A DNA stretch of 64,000 nucleotides, from positions 248,001 through 312,000 of the forward strand of contig NZ_MVBD01000002.1 in the NCBI RefSeq assembly GCF_002000055.1, written 5' to 3'. This DNA comes from Marinicella sediminis. Lineage in GTDB: Bacteria > Pseudomonadota > Gammaproteobacteria > Xanthomonadales > Marinicellaceae. The notes below the pieces were generated by a model, which saw only the letters and a program-made list of their open reading frames with translations, had not been told where the DNA came from and searched no databases. Position 1 is the stretch's first letter. Each line of letters opens with the position of its first letter. A program made the position numbers and the translations under genes. This document shows positions 16,391 to 25,634 of this stretch, piece by piece.

Positions 16391-17609
16391 ACGGGACCGA
16401 CAGACCCGCCGCAAACAAGCCAATATTCTGCTGCACATCTGTAAAGCCATTTCAGAGGCTGGAGCGCCGGCCCATCGTCTGGAATCTTATATGCAAGTCA
16501 TTTCAGAAAAATTTGAGCTGGAAGCCAGTTTTTTTGCCATGCCCACAGCCGTCCTGGCCAGCATTGGTGAAGATGAATACTCTCAACGATCATACATGAT
16601 CAAAACCAATCCCAATGACATCAACCTGAACACCATGCACACCATCAACTCGGTGATCAATCAATTGGAAAACGATGACATAGATCTGGATGTTGCCCTC
16701 AAGTCAATCAAAGAAATCACCACCAAACCTGCTGATTATCCCAATTGGTTGTTTGCTTTGTGTTTTGGATTGGTGGGTTGTGGCTTCACCACCCTATTCT
16801 CCGGCAGTTGGTATGATGTGGCAGTGGCTGGCTTGTTGGGGCTGACCACCGGCATCATCACCATTTACAGCGCTCCTTATAAATACCTGTCACAATTGCT
16901 GGCGCCATTGGCTGCAATGATGGTGGGCCTGTTGGCCGTGACCATCAGTCACTACTTACAAACCATCGATCATTTTCTGGTGTCTTTGGCGGGTCTGATT
17001 ATATTGGTTCCAGGTTTGGGTATCACCGTCGCCATGCGGGAATTATCAACAGGACACCTGGTGTCAGGCAGCAGCCGCATGGCCGGTGCAGTGACCACCT
17101 TATTTTTATTGTCCTTTGGCCTGGCCCTGGGTTATATGATCGCACAAACCATTTTTGGTGCAACAGAGGTCAATAAACTGCCGGGAGTACCTGAGTGGTT
17201 CACCTACCTTGCTCTGGTGTTTACAGCCTTGTGCTTTGGGGTTTTGTTCAAAGCACGTATTGCCGACACTTTCTGGATTTTTCTGTCCATCGGTTTGGCT
17301 TACTCAGGCTCCAGCCTGATTGGTTTGTGGATTGAGCAGCCGTTTAAATCATTGGTTGCAGTGATGCTGATTTCTGTGGCCGGCAATGTCTATTCCCGCA
17401 TCAGCTCTAACCCGGCATCAGTGATGCACATACCAGGTATTATTCTGTTGGTGCCTGGCAGCATTGGCTTCAACTCACTTTCTGCGATGTACACCAATGA
17501 TACCATGAATGGAGTTCAGGCCGCATTCAATGCAGTGCTGATCGCCGTGGCCATTTCGGTGGGTTTACTGGTTGGCAACCTATTGGTTCCACCGAAAAAA
17601 GACCTCTGA
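16347..17609 (+). CDS. thrE: ThrE-type threonine/serine exporter, fused two-domain form
   Basis: The product has 420 residues. Residues 1-130 are hydrophilic and contain the conserved GAPAHRLESYMQVIS-type segment. About ten hydrophobic helices follow, in two blocks of five corresponding to the ThrE_1 and ThrE_2 domains that are separate proteins in some bacteria. LVPGLGITVAMRELSTGHLVSG and IILLVPGSIGFNSL are typical of the two halves. The family exports threonine and serine. It starts within the last 44 nt of msrQ in another frame, implying co-transcription although no functional link is known. Confidence 0.88.
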   Translation: MSNEKQESLKAVVRKRDRQTRRKQANILLHICKAISEAGAPAHRLESYMQVISEKFELEASFFAMPTAVLASIGEDEYSQRSYMIKTNPNDINLNTMHTINSVINQLENDDIDLDVALKSIKEITTKPADYPNWLFALCFGLVGCGFTTLFSGSWYDVAVAGLLGLTTGIITIYSAPYKYLSQLLAPLAAMMVGLLAVTISHYLQTIDHFLVSLAGLIILVPGLGITVAMRELSTGHLVSGSSRMAGAVTTLFLLSFGLALGYMIAQTIFGATEVNKLPGVPEWFTYLALVFTALCFGVLFKARIADTFWIFLSIGLAYSGSSLIGLWIEQPFKSLVAVMLISVAGNVYSRISSNPASVMHIPGIILLVPGSIGFNSLSAMYTNDTMNGVQAAFNAVLIAVAISVGLLVGNLLVPPKKDL

Positions 17610-17850
17610 ACACAAGCAGTCAGATCATTTCTGCCAAACATTGTCAATGGCTTAAACGCAGATGTAAAAATCTTTACAAAATAAACGATTACATACCTTT
17701 TAATCACTTTTTATTGCCATGGAATTGTGGGCTTTTTCACAATAATTTTCAAAATCAGAATGTCTTGAAAATTAATGAAAATCATCCTTGCGCTTTATAT
17801 TCATGTTAACTAATATCACTGACCTGAAAACAACAAAAAGAGGAGTATCA

Positions 17851-20706
17851 ATGAAATTCATCATCACCGCCGTCATGATAGTGACCGCATTTTCCACACA
17901 TGCAGAAATCAGACAAGAGCTGGGTATAGACCCCTCTGTTGACTATGCCTCCCTGGCCGAAATGGGTCCCTGGGACGACAGAAACTACCAATTAACCAAA
18001 GAAGACCTGGACGTGTTGCCAGACAATGATCAATACCTGAGAAACGTCCCTGTATTTTTTAAAGTCTGGGCCCGCAGAGATAACCCCAACATCGGTAAAT
18101 ATTACCCCCGGGAATTGTATCAGTCTTTTCTGATCCATCATGGCGGACTGATCGTTGATGGTCATTGGTACAAAGAAGGTCTGGGCCTGTATCACCATCC
18201 TGACGGCCTGGATGGTAAGCCAGACCCCAACTTCCGGGGTGGTCAAGTCAACCCTGATCTGGAAACAGTTTTGACAGCTGGCGCAGAATCAACCATCGAA
18301 TTCAACCCGGACAACAACATGCAGGCCGTTGCCGGGGTAAATGCCAATGGTGGTCAATCCATGTATTACAGCACAGACGGTGGTCAAACCTGGAGTTTTT
18401 CACAGGTCAACCCCAGTTCATGTTGTGACCCCACTGTGGACTGGTCAACAACCGACGTGGTTCCGCAACGTGTTTACCAGGCCGATTTGGCCAGTTGTAC
18501 TTCTGGTTGTGACATTCGTGCATCATATTCAACTGATGGTGGTGCCACCTGGGCCACCATGATTGAGATCGATGGTGACAATCAAAACGACAAAGAATTC
18601 ATCCACGTGGATCGTTCACCCACGTCACCACACAAAGACAATGTGTACATCACGTATCACAAAAACAATGTCATGCAATTTGCCCGATCGACTGACTTCG
18701 GTGAAACCTGGAGCACACCAGTTGGCCTGAACACCAATGATCGAGGCATCGGTAGTGACATCACCACCGACTCAGCAGGTAACATCTATTACATTTATCC
18801 CAGTGTCAGCGGTGCTGGTCTGATTTCCATGAAGTCCACTGATGGCGGCTTGAACTGGCAAAGTCCGGTGCAAATCACTCCTTTGCGCGGTGACTTTGAT
18901 TTTCCGATTCCTGCCATGGAAACCCGTGAGGTATTCATTTATGCAGCTGCGGATGTCGACTCAAGCAACAACATTATCGTAGCCATCACTGATGAAACGG
19001 CAGACAGTGCCGGTGGCGGACAAACCAACCCCAACAACAACCGGGGAGAAATCCGCGTCTTTAAATCAACCGATGGTGGCGCCAACTGGACTGAGCTGGA
19101 CAAGCCACATGCTGATGATGGCCAGTTAAACTCTGGAAACCCCATTGACCGTTTCCATCCCTGGATGATGATCGGAGAAAATGACGCCATTCATGTAGGT
19201 TTTTATGACACCAGAAACTCCACCAACCGAACAGGCGTGGACTTTTATTACAATGTTTCACTCGATGGAGGTGCCACCTGGCTGCCTCAGGGTGAGCAAC
19301 GTTTTTCAACCCAAACATCCACCAACATCAGTGGCGGATTTGAGTGGGGTGACTACAACGGTTTATCTGTTGTTGGCGACAAAATAGCCATGATCTGGAC
19401 GGACCACCGGGGTTCACCAACCAATGCCATGGTGGGTACCGATGTCAACCAGTTTGGTCAGCCTTCATTCAACATGACTGCCACACCTTCAAGCATCGAT
19501 GTGTGTGCCAATGACACCAATGTCGAGGTTGAAATCGGTTTGACACCCACTCAGAATTATCAGGGTGTGATCACCTTGTCTGAAGATGACACGCCTAACT
19601 ATGTCATCAATGGTAGCTTCAGCCCGAATGGACAAATGGCTCCGTTTAATGCCACCTATGGCTTTGATGTCAATAACAATGGCCTTTCAGGTACCGAAAC
19701 CGTCACCATTCAGGGCTCAGGCAACGACCTGGGTGACATCACCCTGAAAACGGTTGATTTCACCATTAACTATGCCGATACTGCAGCTGCACCAAGCGCC
19801 CTCACAGATCCTTTGGATGCAGCCACCAACGTGCCTTTGCAACCGTCTTTCAGTTGGAGTGCTGACCCAAATTCAACCGACTATTTGATTGAGGTAGCTA
19901 CCGACAGCGGATTCAACAATGTCATCATCAGCGAACAGTTAGACACCAACTCATATGATGTGACCACTGATCTGGACTCAAGTACAGAGTACTTTTGGCG
20001 AATCACCACACTCAACGGTTGTGGTAATGCGGTGAGCAGCACCTCTTCTTTCACCACTTTGGCATTACCTGGGGATTGTTCAGTTGGTCAGCAACAGATT
20101 ACGTTCTTCGAGTACACTTTCAGCTCACCGGATGACATCATTTTTGAGCATGATTTGGATACACCGGTTGGTGTGGTGGGTGGTTTACCCGAGACTCAGG
20201 GCTGGACTGTCAGCACCGATGCCGGAGATGCCAATTGGGCACTTGAACAAGTTGGTTTTAATGGTTCCTATGCCTGGCAGGCAAATGATTTACCAACCAC
20301 CAACGACACCTCGGTGGTTTCGCCTGTTATGAGTTTACCCAGTGGTTCAGGCCCATTGACCCTGCGTTTCTGGAATGAGCAATCATTGGAATCACGTAAT
20401 GCGACCAGTTGCTGGGATGCCGGTCAATTGCTTAAATCTGTGAATGGCGGTGGTTTCACACAAGTCACAGATGCTGACATCATCAACGATGACTACACAG
20501 GCAACATCAATGCCGGCCCCGCTTCAGGTGAACCTGGTTGGTGTGGTGACCCATTGAGCGCAACAGTGTTTAACGTCGATGTGAATGCCGATGCGGGCAA
20601 TGATGTGCAGTTTGCATTCCGCATCTCTTCAGACACTTCTGTTGGCCGACCAGATGGTTGGGTCATTGACAATGTCAGAGTGACCGGTTGTCAGGCTCCA
20701 GACTGA
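17851..20706 (+). CDS. Large secreted Asp-box (BNR/sialidase-like) protein with FN3 domain
   Basis: The product has 951 residues. The ATG at 17851 follows AGAGGAG and starts a signal peptide (FIITAVMIVTAFSTHA). Six Asp-box motifs of the form S-x-D-x-G-x-x-W occur near residues 172, 225, 279, 328, 405 and 470, marking a beta-propeller as in sialidases and other BNR-repeat glycan-binding proteins. Residues about 645-735 form a fibronectin type III domain (PLQPSFSWSADPNSTDY, STEYFWRITTLNG). The last 200 residues resemble a jelly-roll domain ending WVIDNVRVTGC. I cannot identify the catalytic residues of true sialidases, so enzyme activity is unproven. Confidence 0.82.
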   Translation: MKFIITAVMIVTAFSTHAEIRQELGIDPSVDYASLAEMGPWDDRNYQLTKEDLDVLPDNDQYLRNVPVFFKVWARRDNPNIGKYYPRELYQSFLIHHGGLIVDGHWYKEGLGLYHHPDGLDGKPDPNFRGGQVNPDLETVLTAGAESTIEFNPDNNMQAVAGVNANGGQSMYYSTDGGQTWSFSQVNPSSCCDPTVDWSTTDVVPQRVYQADLASCTSGCDIRASYSTDGGATWATMIEIDGDNQNDKEFIHVDRSPTSPHKDNVYITYHKNNVMQFARSTDFGETWSTPVGLNTNDRGIGSDITTDSAGNIYYIYPSVSGAGLISMKSTDGGLNWQSPVQITPLRGDFDFPIPAMETREVFIYAAADVDSSNNIIVAITDETADSAGGGQTNPNNNRGEIRVFKSTDGGANWTELDKPHADDGQLNSGNPIDRFHPWMMIGENDAIHVGFYDTRNSTNRTGVDFYYNVSLDGGATWLPQGEQRFSTQTSTNISGGFEWGDYNGLSVVGDKIAMIWTDHRGSPTNAMVGTDVNQFGQPSFNMTATPSSIDVCANDTNVEVEIGLTPTQNYQGVITLSEDDTPNYVINGSFSPNGQMAPFNATYGFDVNNNGLSGTETVTIQGSGNDLGDITLKTVDFTINYADTAAAPSALTDPLDAATNVPLQPSFSWSADPNSTDYLIEVATDSGFNNVIISEQLDTNSYDVTTDLDSSTEYFWRITTLNGCGNAVSSTSSFTTLALPGDCSVGQQQITFFEYTFSSPDDIIFEHDLDTPVGVVGGLPETQGWTVSTDAGDANWALEQVGFNGSYAWQANDLPTTNDTSVVSPVMSLPSGSGPLTLRFWNEQSLESRNATSCWDAGQLLKSVNGGGFTQVTDADIINDDYTGNINAGPASGEPGWCGDPLSATVFNVDVNADAGNDVQFAFRISSDTSVGRPDGWVIDNVRVTGCQAPD

Positions 20707-20728
20707 TTAACCTTTTCAGGCTAAATAC

Positions 20729-20757
20729 AGGCACCCTTCCGAGGGTGCCTTTTTTTT
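20729..20757 (+). terminator. Intrinsic terminator after the Asp-box protein gene
   Basis: A perfect 9-bp stem (AGGCACCCT / AGGGTGCCT) with the 4-nt loop TCCG is followed by eight T residues. It lies 22 nt past the stop codon and separates this gene from hslR. Confidence 0.92.
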
Positions 20758-20773
20758 AGGTATAATTCAATAT

Positions 20774-21145
20774 ATGATCAGAATAGACAAATGGCTTTGG
20801 GCAGCCAGATTTTTTAAAACCCGTTCACTGGCCAAGAAAATGGTTGAACAAGGCAAAGTCAAAATTGGTGGCCAGAAGTGTAAACCCTCCCGTAACCTTG
20901 AAGTCGGTGATCAGCTCACCATTCAAAAAAGTGAGACCACCTGGATCATTGATGTGGTGGAACTCTCAGAACGCAGAGGACCGGCCAAAGTGGCTCAAAC
21001 CTTGTATCAGGAAACAGCTGAAAGCGTCAAACAGCGTGAGTCAGCTACGTTACTCAGAAAAATGGAATTTCAATCCACACCCAGACCGGAAAAACGTCCC
21101 ACCAAGAAACAACGCAGGGACATCAAAAAATTCAGGAACGAATGA
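20774..21145 (+). CDS. hslR: Ribosome-associated heat shock protein Hsp15
   Basis: The product has 123 residues. It is a single S4 RNA-binding domain at the N-terminus (RIDKWLWAARFFKTRSLAKK, VKIGGQKCKPSRNLEVGD) followed by a highly basic tail (RPEKRPTKKQRRDIKKF), matching HslR. Hsp15 binds free 50S subunits carrying a nascent chain and helps rescue stalled ribosomes. It begins just after the preceding terminator, so it must have its own promoter within about 20 nt or rely on read-through. Confidence 0.93.
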   Translation: MIRIDKWLWAARFFKTRSLAKKMVEQGKVKIGGQKCKPSRNLEVGDQLTIQKSETTWIIDVVELSERRGPAKVAQTLYQETAESVKQRESATLLRKMEFQSTPRPEKRPTKKQRRDIKKFRNE

Positions 21146-21150
21146 AACTG

Positions 21151-21173
21151 GCTGTGATGACCTACATCACAGC
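21151..21173. terminator. Hairpin between convergent hslR and cysQ
   Basis: A perfect 9-bp stem (GCTGTGATG / CATCACAGC) with a 5-nt loop lies in the 52-nt gap where hslR and the seven-gene cysQ chain converge. It lacks T tracts on both sides but is well placed to end transcription from both directions. Confidence 0.45.
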
Positions 21174-21197
21174 ACTGTGCGGAGATTCAGCCAATGG

Positions 21198-21980
21198 TCA
21201 GATGTTGACCCAATCCCGGCTTTTATCACCAAAAACCATGAAGTGCGGATTCAGCAATGAATCTTTGCTGTTGTATTGTAGCGGTTCGCCATCCAGGGTA
21301 ACCACCTGACCGCCGGCTTGTTCAACGATACACTGAGCTGCTGCGGTGTCCCATTCTGAGGTCAGACCCAGTCGTGGATACAAATCTGCCTTGCCTTCTG
21401 CAACCAGACAGAATTTCAGTGAACTGCCCATGCTGACCAGTTCATGCTGACCCAACCTTTCCAGGTACTCTTTCACTTCATCACTCATGTGTGAGCGACT
21501 GCCCACCACGGTGGGTTTAAACCGGCTGTTTTTCATCACACCGATTGAACTGCGTTTACCACCTTCTACTTTGAATACACCCACACCCTGTGCAGCGGCA
21601 TAGGTCACATGGGTAACCGGAACGTAAACCACCGAGAGAATGGGTTTGCCGGATTCAACCAGGGCAATATTGACTGTAAATTCACCATTTCTTTTGATGA
21701 ATTCTTTGGTCCCATCCAGCGGATCAACCAGCCAGTACTTCTCCCATTTCTGACGCTCTTCAAATGGAATGTCAGCAGATTCCTCTGACAACACCGGCAC
21801 ATCTGGTGTCAATGAATTTAACCCATCGACAATCACCCGGTGCGAAGCCAGATCAGCCTTGGTCAATGGTGAATCGTCAGATTTGTGGTCCACGCCAAAA
21901 TCGCCAGATTCATACACGTCCATGATCGCCTTCCCGGCAGTCACTGATAATTGTTCAATTTCCTTCAATAAATCTTTCAT
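21198..21980 (-). CDS. cysQ: 3'(2'),5'-bisphosphate nucleotidase
   Basis: The product has 260 residues. CysQ hydrolyses 3'-phosphoadenosine 5'-phosphate (PAP) to AMP, clearing the by-product of PAPS-dependent sulfate metabolism. The inositol-monophosphatase fold motifs are visible: SPLTKADLASH, LSEESAD and VDPLDGTKEFIKRNGEFTVNIAL. The C-terminal metal-binding block is SEWDTAAAQCIVEQAGGQV. It is the last gene of an overlapping chain and its start lies 26 nt inside the preceding phosphatase gene. Confidence 0.93.
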   Translation of the reverse strand: MKDLLKEIEQLSVTAGKAIMDVYESGDFGVDHKSDDSPLTKADLASHRVIVDGLNSLTPDVPVLSEESADIPFEERQKWEKYWLVDPLDGTKEFIKRNGEFTVNIALVESGKPILSVVYVPVTHVTYAAAQGVGVFKVEGGKRSSIGVMKNSRFKPTVVGSRSHMSDEVKEYLERLGQHELVSMGSSLKFCLVAEGKADLYPRLGLTSEWDTAAAQCIVEQAGGQVVTLDGEPLQYNSKDSLLNPHFMVFGDKSRDWVNI

Positions 21981-22770
21981 TTAAAACCCTCAGTCCCAAA
22001 GCATGGGTTAATGATGTTCCTGCCAGAATGCTGCAGGTATCCAAAGTGATTGGTGCACCTGTCAGATCAGTCATGATCCCCCCGGCTTCCCTGATAATCA
22101 CAGTCAAAGCTGCGATGTCTAATATGTTGACATCAGACTCAATCACCAGATCAATTTTACCCGCTGCCAACAAATGATAGTGATAAAAATCACCATATCC
22201 ACGAATTTTACTGAACCGACTCAGTAACCGGCCCAATCCTTCCCAATTACCATTGATCATTGACTGGATGTTACCAGTAGACACACAAGAACTGTGTGCT
22301 TCCAATTCTTTCGCCACGCGTACCTGTTCATTATTGATAAATGCGCCCTGACCAAGTGCAGCCCAGGCCATTTCTCCAAACATCGGGGCGTTGGAAACAC
22401 CCAGAATCAATTCCCCCTGATACATCAGGGCAATCTGAGTGGAAAAAAACGGGTATTGCCGCACAAAACTTTTGGTACCATCAATGGGATCAATCAGCCA
22501 CAGGTAATCACTGTCTTCATGGTCACTGCGACCCAATTCTTCTCCCCAAATACCATGATCAGGAAAGGCATCCCTCAAATGCGCCCTGATGACTTGCTCA
22601 GATTGTTTATCAGCCATGGTTACCGGTGTCATATCGCCTTTCACTTCGGTTTCCAGTCCGGCATCCTGATAGTGACGACGAATCACTTTTTCTGCCAACC
22701 CGGCGGCTTCCTTAGCCACCTTCAGCAATCGCTGCAGCGTCTCCTGGTCAGGCTTTGGCTTGTTGCTCAT
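21955..22770 (-). CDS. Inositol-monophosphatase-family phosphatase (HisN-like)
   Basis: The product has 271 residues from the ATG at 22770, which overlaps manC by 23 nt; an upstream in-frame extension does not look like the family. Motifs are PVTMADKQSEQ, GIWGEELG and LIDPIDGTKSFVRQYPFF, with a C-terminal LDIAALTVIIREAGG. The DPIDGTKSF form is characteristic of the histidinol-phosphatase (HisN) branch. No his genes are near, so histidinol phosphate, another sugar phosphate or a nucleotide could be the substrate. Confidence 0.8.
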   Translation of the reverse strand: MSNKPKPDQETLQRLLKVAKEAAGLAEKVIRRHYQDAGLETEVKGDMTPVTMADKQSEQVIRAHLRDAFPDHGIWGEELGRSDHEDSDYLWLIDPIDGTKSFVRQYPFFSTQIALMYQGELILGVSNAPMFGEMAWAALGQGAFINNEQVRVAKELEAHSSCVSTGNIQSMINGNWEGLGRLLSRFSKIRGYGDFYHYHLLAAGKIDLVIESDVNILDIAALTVIIREAGGIMTDLTGAPITLDTCSILAGTSLTHALGLRVLNERFIEGN

Positions 22771-24193
22771 CGATGCGTCCGTATATGTCTTCAAATCGTT
22801 CAATGTCATCTTCACCAAAGTACGAACCGCATTGCACCTCAATCAGGGCGATGTCTTCATCGGTGGGGTTTTCCAGACGATGCAATGTTTCCACAGGGAT
22901 GTACACTGATTTGTTTGCTTCCAACAAAAATTCATCATCGCCCACCCTCACTTTGGCTGTTCCGCTGACCACCGTCCAGTGTTCACTGCGTTTGTGATGC
23001 AACTGCAATGACAACACCTGTCCCGGCTTAACCACCAGACGCTTGACCTTACAGTCATCTTCGTCTTCAAGAATGGTATAACTGCCCCAGGGGCGATGAA
23101 CTGTCTTGTGGAATACCGCGGCTTCATCGTCTTTGGCCTTAAGGAATTGCACCACGTCTTTGACACCCTGTGATTTGTCTTTGTGAGCAATCAAAACAGC
23201 ATCTGTGGTGTCCACCACCATCAGATCATTGACGCCAACCACGGCTACCAGGCGGTCTCCAGCGCGAATGTAACAATTTTCAGAATCAACGGTCACTGCC
23301 TTACCTTCAATGCGGTTACCCGATTCATCTGAGTCAGACAAGCTGGCCATGGCATTCCAGGATCCAATGTCATTCCAGTCAAACCGTGAATCGACGACCG
23401 CCCGTTTACTGGCCTTTTCCATCACCGCGTAATCGACAGAAATGTCCGGCAATTGCTGAAACAGATTGGCATCGAATTCAATTTGAGTGCCTGACGTATC
23501 AGTTTGAGCAAAACACACCCGAGATTGGCTGAGAACGTCTGGAGCCGTTTGTTGCAATGCATCCAGCAAACTGCCAACACGAAAACAGAACATTCCGGAA
23601 TTCCAGCTGTACTCACCGGAAGCCAGGTATTGTTGCGCAGTTTCCAGGTTGGGTTTTTCCACAAAGCTGGCTATTTCAGCAGCCTGTTCATTCAGCTTGC
23701 TACCGGCTTTGATGTAACCATAACCGGTTTCAGGGGCCGTCGGAAAAATACCAAAAGTGGTTAAATAACCTTCAGCAGCCAGCTTGGCAGCTTGTTGTAC
23801 GGTGCTGTTGAAAGTAACACTGTCTTTGATCAGGTGATCTGAAGGCATGATTACCATGATTGCATCATCGCCATGCATTTGTTGTACTTGCAAAGCCGCC
23901 AGAGCTATTGCCGGTGCGGTATTACGGCCCATTGGTTCCAACAGAAACGTTTGTTTGTCGAGATCACATTGTGGGTGTTTTTTATACAGGTCTTTACACA
24001 GAAAATAATAATCTCTGGAAGTCACTGTGACCACTGAACCATCACTGGAAATGTCCATGGCCCGGTTAAAAGTTAATTCGGCCAGGGTCTGACCGCTGGC
24101 CAGTTTCATGAAGGGTTTGGGGTAGGCTTTTCTGGACACCGGCCACAATCGGGTGCCGGCACCGCCAGATAAGATAACAGGTATGATGTTCAT
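22748..24193 (-). CDS. manC: Mannose-1-phosphate guanylyltransferase / mannose-6-phosphate isomerase
   Basis: The product has 481 residues, typical for the bifunctional type II enzyme. The N-terminal nucleotidyltransferase has ILSGGAGTRLWPVSRKAYPKPF (over residues 7-28) and MPSDHLI. The C-terminal cupin isomerase domain has RPWGSYTILEDE, PGQVLSLQLHHKRSEHW and VETLHRLENPT. It makes GDP-mannose for surface polysaccharide. It overlaps rfbD by 4 nt upstream and the phosphatase gene downstream. Confidence 0.95.
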   Translation of the reverse strand: MNIIPVILSGGAGTRLWPVSRKAYPKPFMKLASGQTLAELTFNRAMDISSDGSVVTVTSRDYYFLCKDLYKKHPQCDLDKQTFLLEPMGRNTAPAIALAALQVQQMHGDDAIMVIMPSDHLIKDSVTFNSTVQQAAKLAAEGYLTTFGIFPTAPETGYGYIKAGSKLNEQAAEIASFVEKPNLETAQQYLASGEYSWNSGMFCFRVGSLLDALQQTAPDVLSQSRVCFAQTDTSGTQIEFDANLFQQLPDISVDYAVMEKASKRAVVDSRFDWNDIGSWNAMASLSDSDESGNRIEGKAVTVDSENCYIRAGDRLVAVVGVNDLMVVDTTDAVLIAHKDKSQGVKDVVQFLKAKDDEAAVFHKTVHRPWGSYTILEDEDDCKVKRLVVKPGQVLSLQLHHKRSEHWTVVSGTAKVRVGDDEFLLEANKSVYIPVETLHRLENPTDEDIALIEVQCGSYFGEDDIERFEDIYGRIDEQQAKA

Positions 24194-25080
24194 GATTTCA
24201 TCCTTTGCATGCAGAGTTGTAAAGTGTTTTGCCAGTGAGGTAATTTGACATTAAAAGTCCCCTCAAATTTCTGACAATTAAGCACCGAATATTTGGGTCT
24301 TTCGGCTGCTGTGGGAAAATCTTTGGAAGAGATGGGGATCAGTTCTGGCTTTTGCTCCAGTAACCCAATGCGTTGGGCCTGAGAAAATATTCGTTGAGCG
24401 AAACCAAACCAGGTTGTCGAGCCATTGGATGTCAGGTGGTATAACCCGGTTTCCGGGATGTTCAACGCCAGCATGGTGGCCAGCGCGATGGTGGCAGCCC
24501 AGGTGGGCGAGCCTTGTTGGTCATTGACGATGCGCAATTGCGGATGTTCAGCGGCAAGCCTGAGCATGGTTTTCAGAAAGTTTTGCCGACGCGTGGAAAA
24601 CACCCAGGCCGTGCGAAAAATCATGTACTCACAACCGCTGTCAATCACAGCCTGTTCGCCATCAGCTTTGGTTTGTCCATATACCGACTGCGGGTTGATC
24701 TGGTCATTCTCTTTCCAGGGAAACTTATGATCGCCGGAAAAAACGTAATCAGTTGAATAATGGACCAGCAGTGCTTTGATCTCCCTGGCCTGTGCTGCCA
24801 ATTGGCGAACCGCATCTGTGTTGATCCTGCGGGCCATCTCATGGTCTTCTTCAGCCTGGTCTACCTGGGTGTAAGCCGCTGCATTGCAAATCACATCAGG
24901 TTGGATCACTTCCAGTTTTTTGTTGATGTCATCGGCATCCGTCAAATCCAGCTTGATGGTGGTCATGCCATTCACTTCACGTCCATCAGAAGTGGTGGGA
25001 ATCACTTCCCGATTGAATTGCAGAGTTCGCCACAACTCATACCCCACTTGGCCTTCGGCACCAGTCAACAATACTTTCAT
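24190..25080 (-). CDS. rfbD: dTDP-4-dehydrorhamnose reductase
   Basis: The product has 296 residues. It performs the last, NADPH-dependent step of dTDP-L-rhamnose synthesis. The nucleotide-binding motif LLTGAEGQVGYEL is at the N-terminus and the catalytic segment is VHYSTDYVFSG, followed by PQSVYGQTKADGE (YxxxK). It is also called RmlD. Start and stop each overlap neighbouring genes by 4 nt, so the cluster is one translation-coupled unit. Confidence 0.95.
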   Translation of the reverse strand: MKVLLTGAEGQVGYELWRTLQFNREVIPTTSDGREVNGMTTIKLDLTDADDINKKLEVIQPDVICNAAAYTQVDQAEEDHEMARRINTDAVRQLAAQAREIKALLVHYSTDYVFSGDHKFPWKENDQINPQSVYGQTKADGEQAVIDSGCEYMIFRTAWVFSTRRQNFLKTMLRLAAEHPQLRIVNDQQGSPTWAATIALATMLALNIPETGLYHLTSNGSTTWFGFAQRIFSQAQRIGLLEQKPELIPISSKDFPTAAERPKYSVLNCQKFEGTFNVKLPHWQNTLQLCMQRMKS

Positions 25081-25634
25081 GGTTCAAACACCGGTAATTT
25101 ATTTTCATCAAAGTCACTTAATTTCAGTGCTTTGGAGTCTTTTTCTGATAATTCAGGTGAACTAACTGGCCAGTCAATCCCCAATGCCGGATCATTCCAT
25201 AACAACGATGCATCAGCCTCTGCATGATAATAATCAGTACAGAGGTAACAAAAGGTCGCGGTGGCCGACAACACACAAAAACCATGGGCAAAGCCCGGCG
25301 GGACATAAAACTGGCGGTGATTGTCCTCACTCAGAATAATGGATTCATGCTGGCCAAAAGTGGGTGATCCCCGGCGAATATCCACCGCCACATCAAACAC
25401 TTCTCCAGACAGCACGTAAACCAGTTTTCCCTGAGCATGGGGATTTTGAAAGTGCAATCCACGGAGCACGCCTTGCTGGGATTTGGATACATTGCTTTGA
25501 ACAAAAGTCTCTTTGATGCCTGCCTCACGATACCTGTTTGCCTGCCAGGATTCCATGAAATACCCACGGTCATCACCAAATACCTGAGGCTCGATGGTCA
25601 ACACTCCAGAAATGGCCGAACGGGTAACTTTCAT
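25077..25634 (-). CDS. rfbC: dTDP-4-dehydrorhamnose 3,5-epimerase
   Basis: The product has 185 residues, the normal length for RmlC. Characteristic stretches are [33 protein letters not shown] with the catalytic histidine, and [13 protein letters not shown] in the cupin fold. It catalyses the third step of dTDP-rhamnose synthesis and lies between rfbA and rfbD with 4-nt overlaps on both sides. Confidence 0.96.
   Translation of the reverse strand: MKVTRSAISGVLTIEPQVFGDDRGYFMESWQANRYREAGIKETFVQSNVSKSQQGVLRGLHFQNPHAQGKLVYVLSGEVFDVAVDIRRGSPTFGQHESIILSEDNHRQFYVPPGFAHGFCVLSATATFCYLCTDYYHAEADASLLWNDPALGIDWPVSSPELSEKDSKALKLSDFDENKLPVFEP

Noticed and set aside
21152-21170. TGTGA...TCACA as a CRP site
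   Set aside because: The half-sites are separated by nine bases instead of six, and the sequence sits between convergent gene ends where a hairpin is a better explanation.
22294-22968. 224-codon plus-strand open frame
   Set aside because: Antisense to manC and the HisN-like phosphatase gene, both of which have diagnostic motifs.
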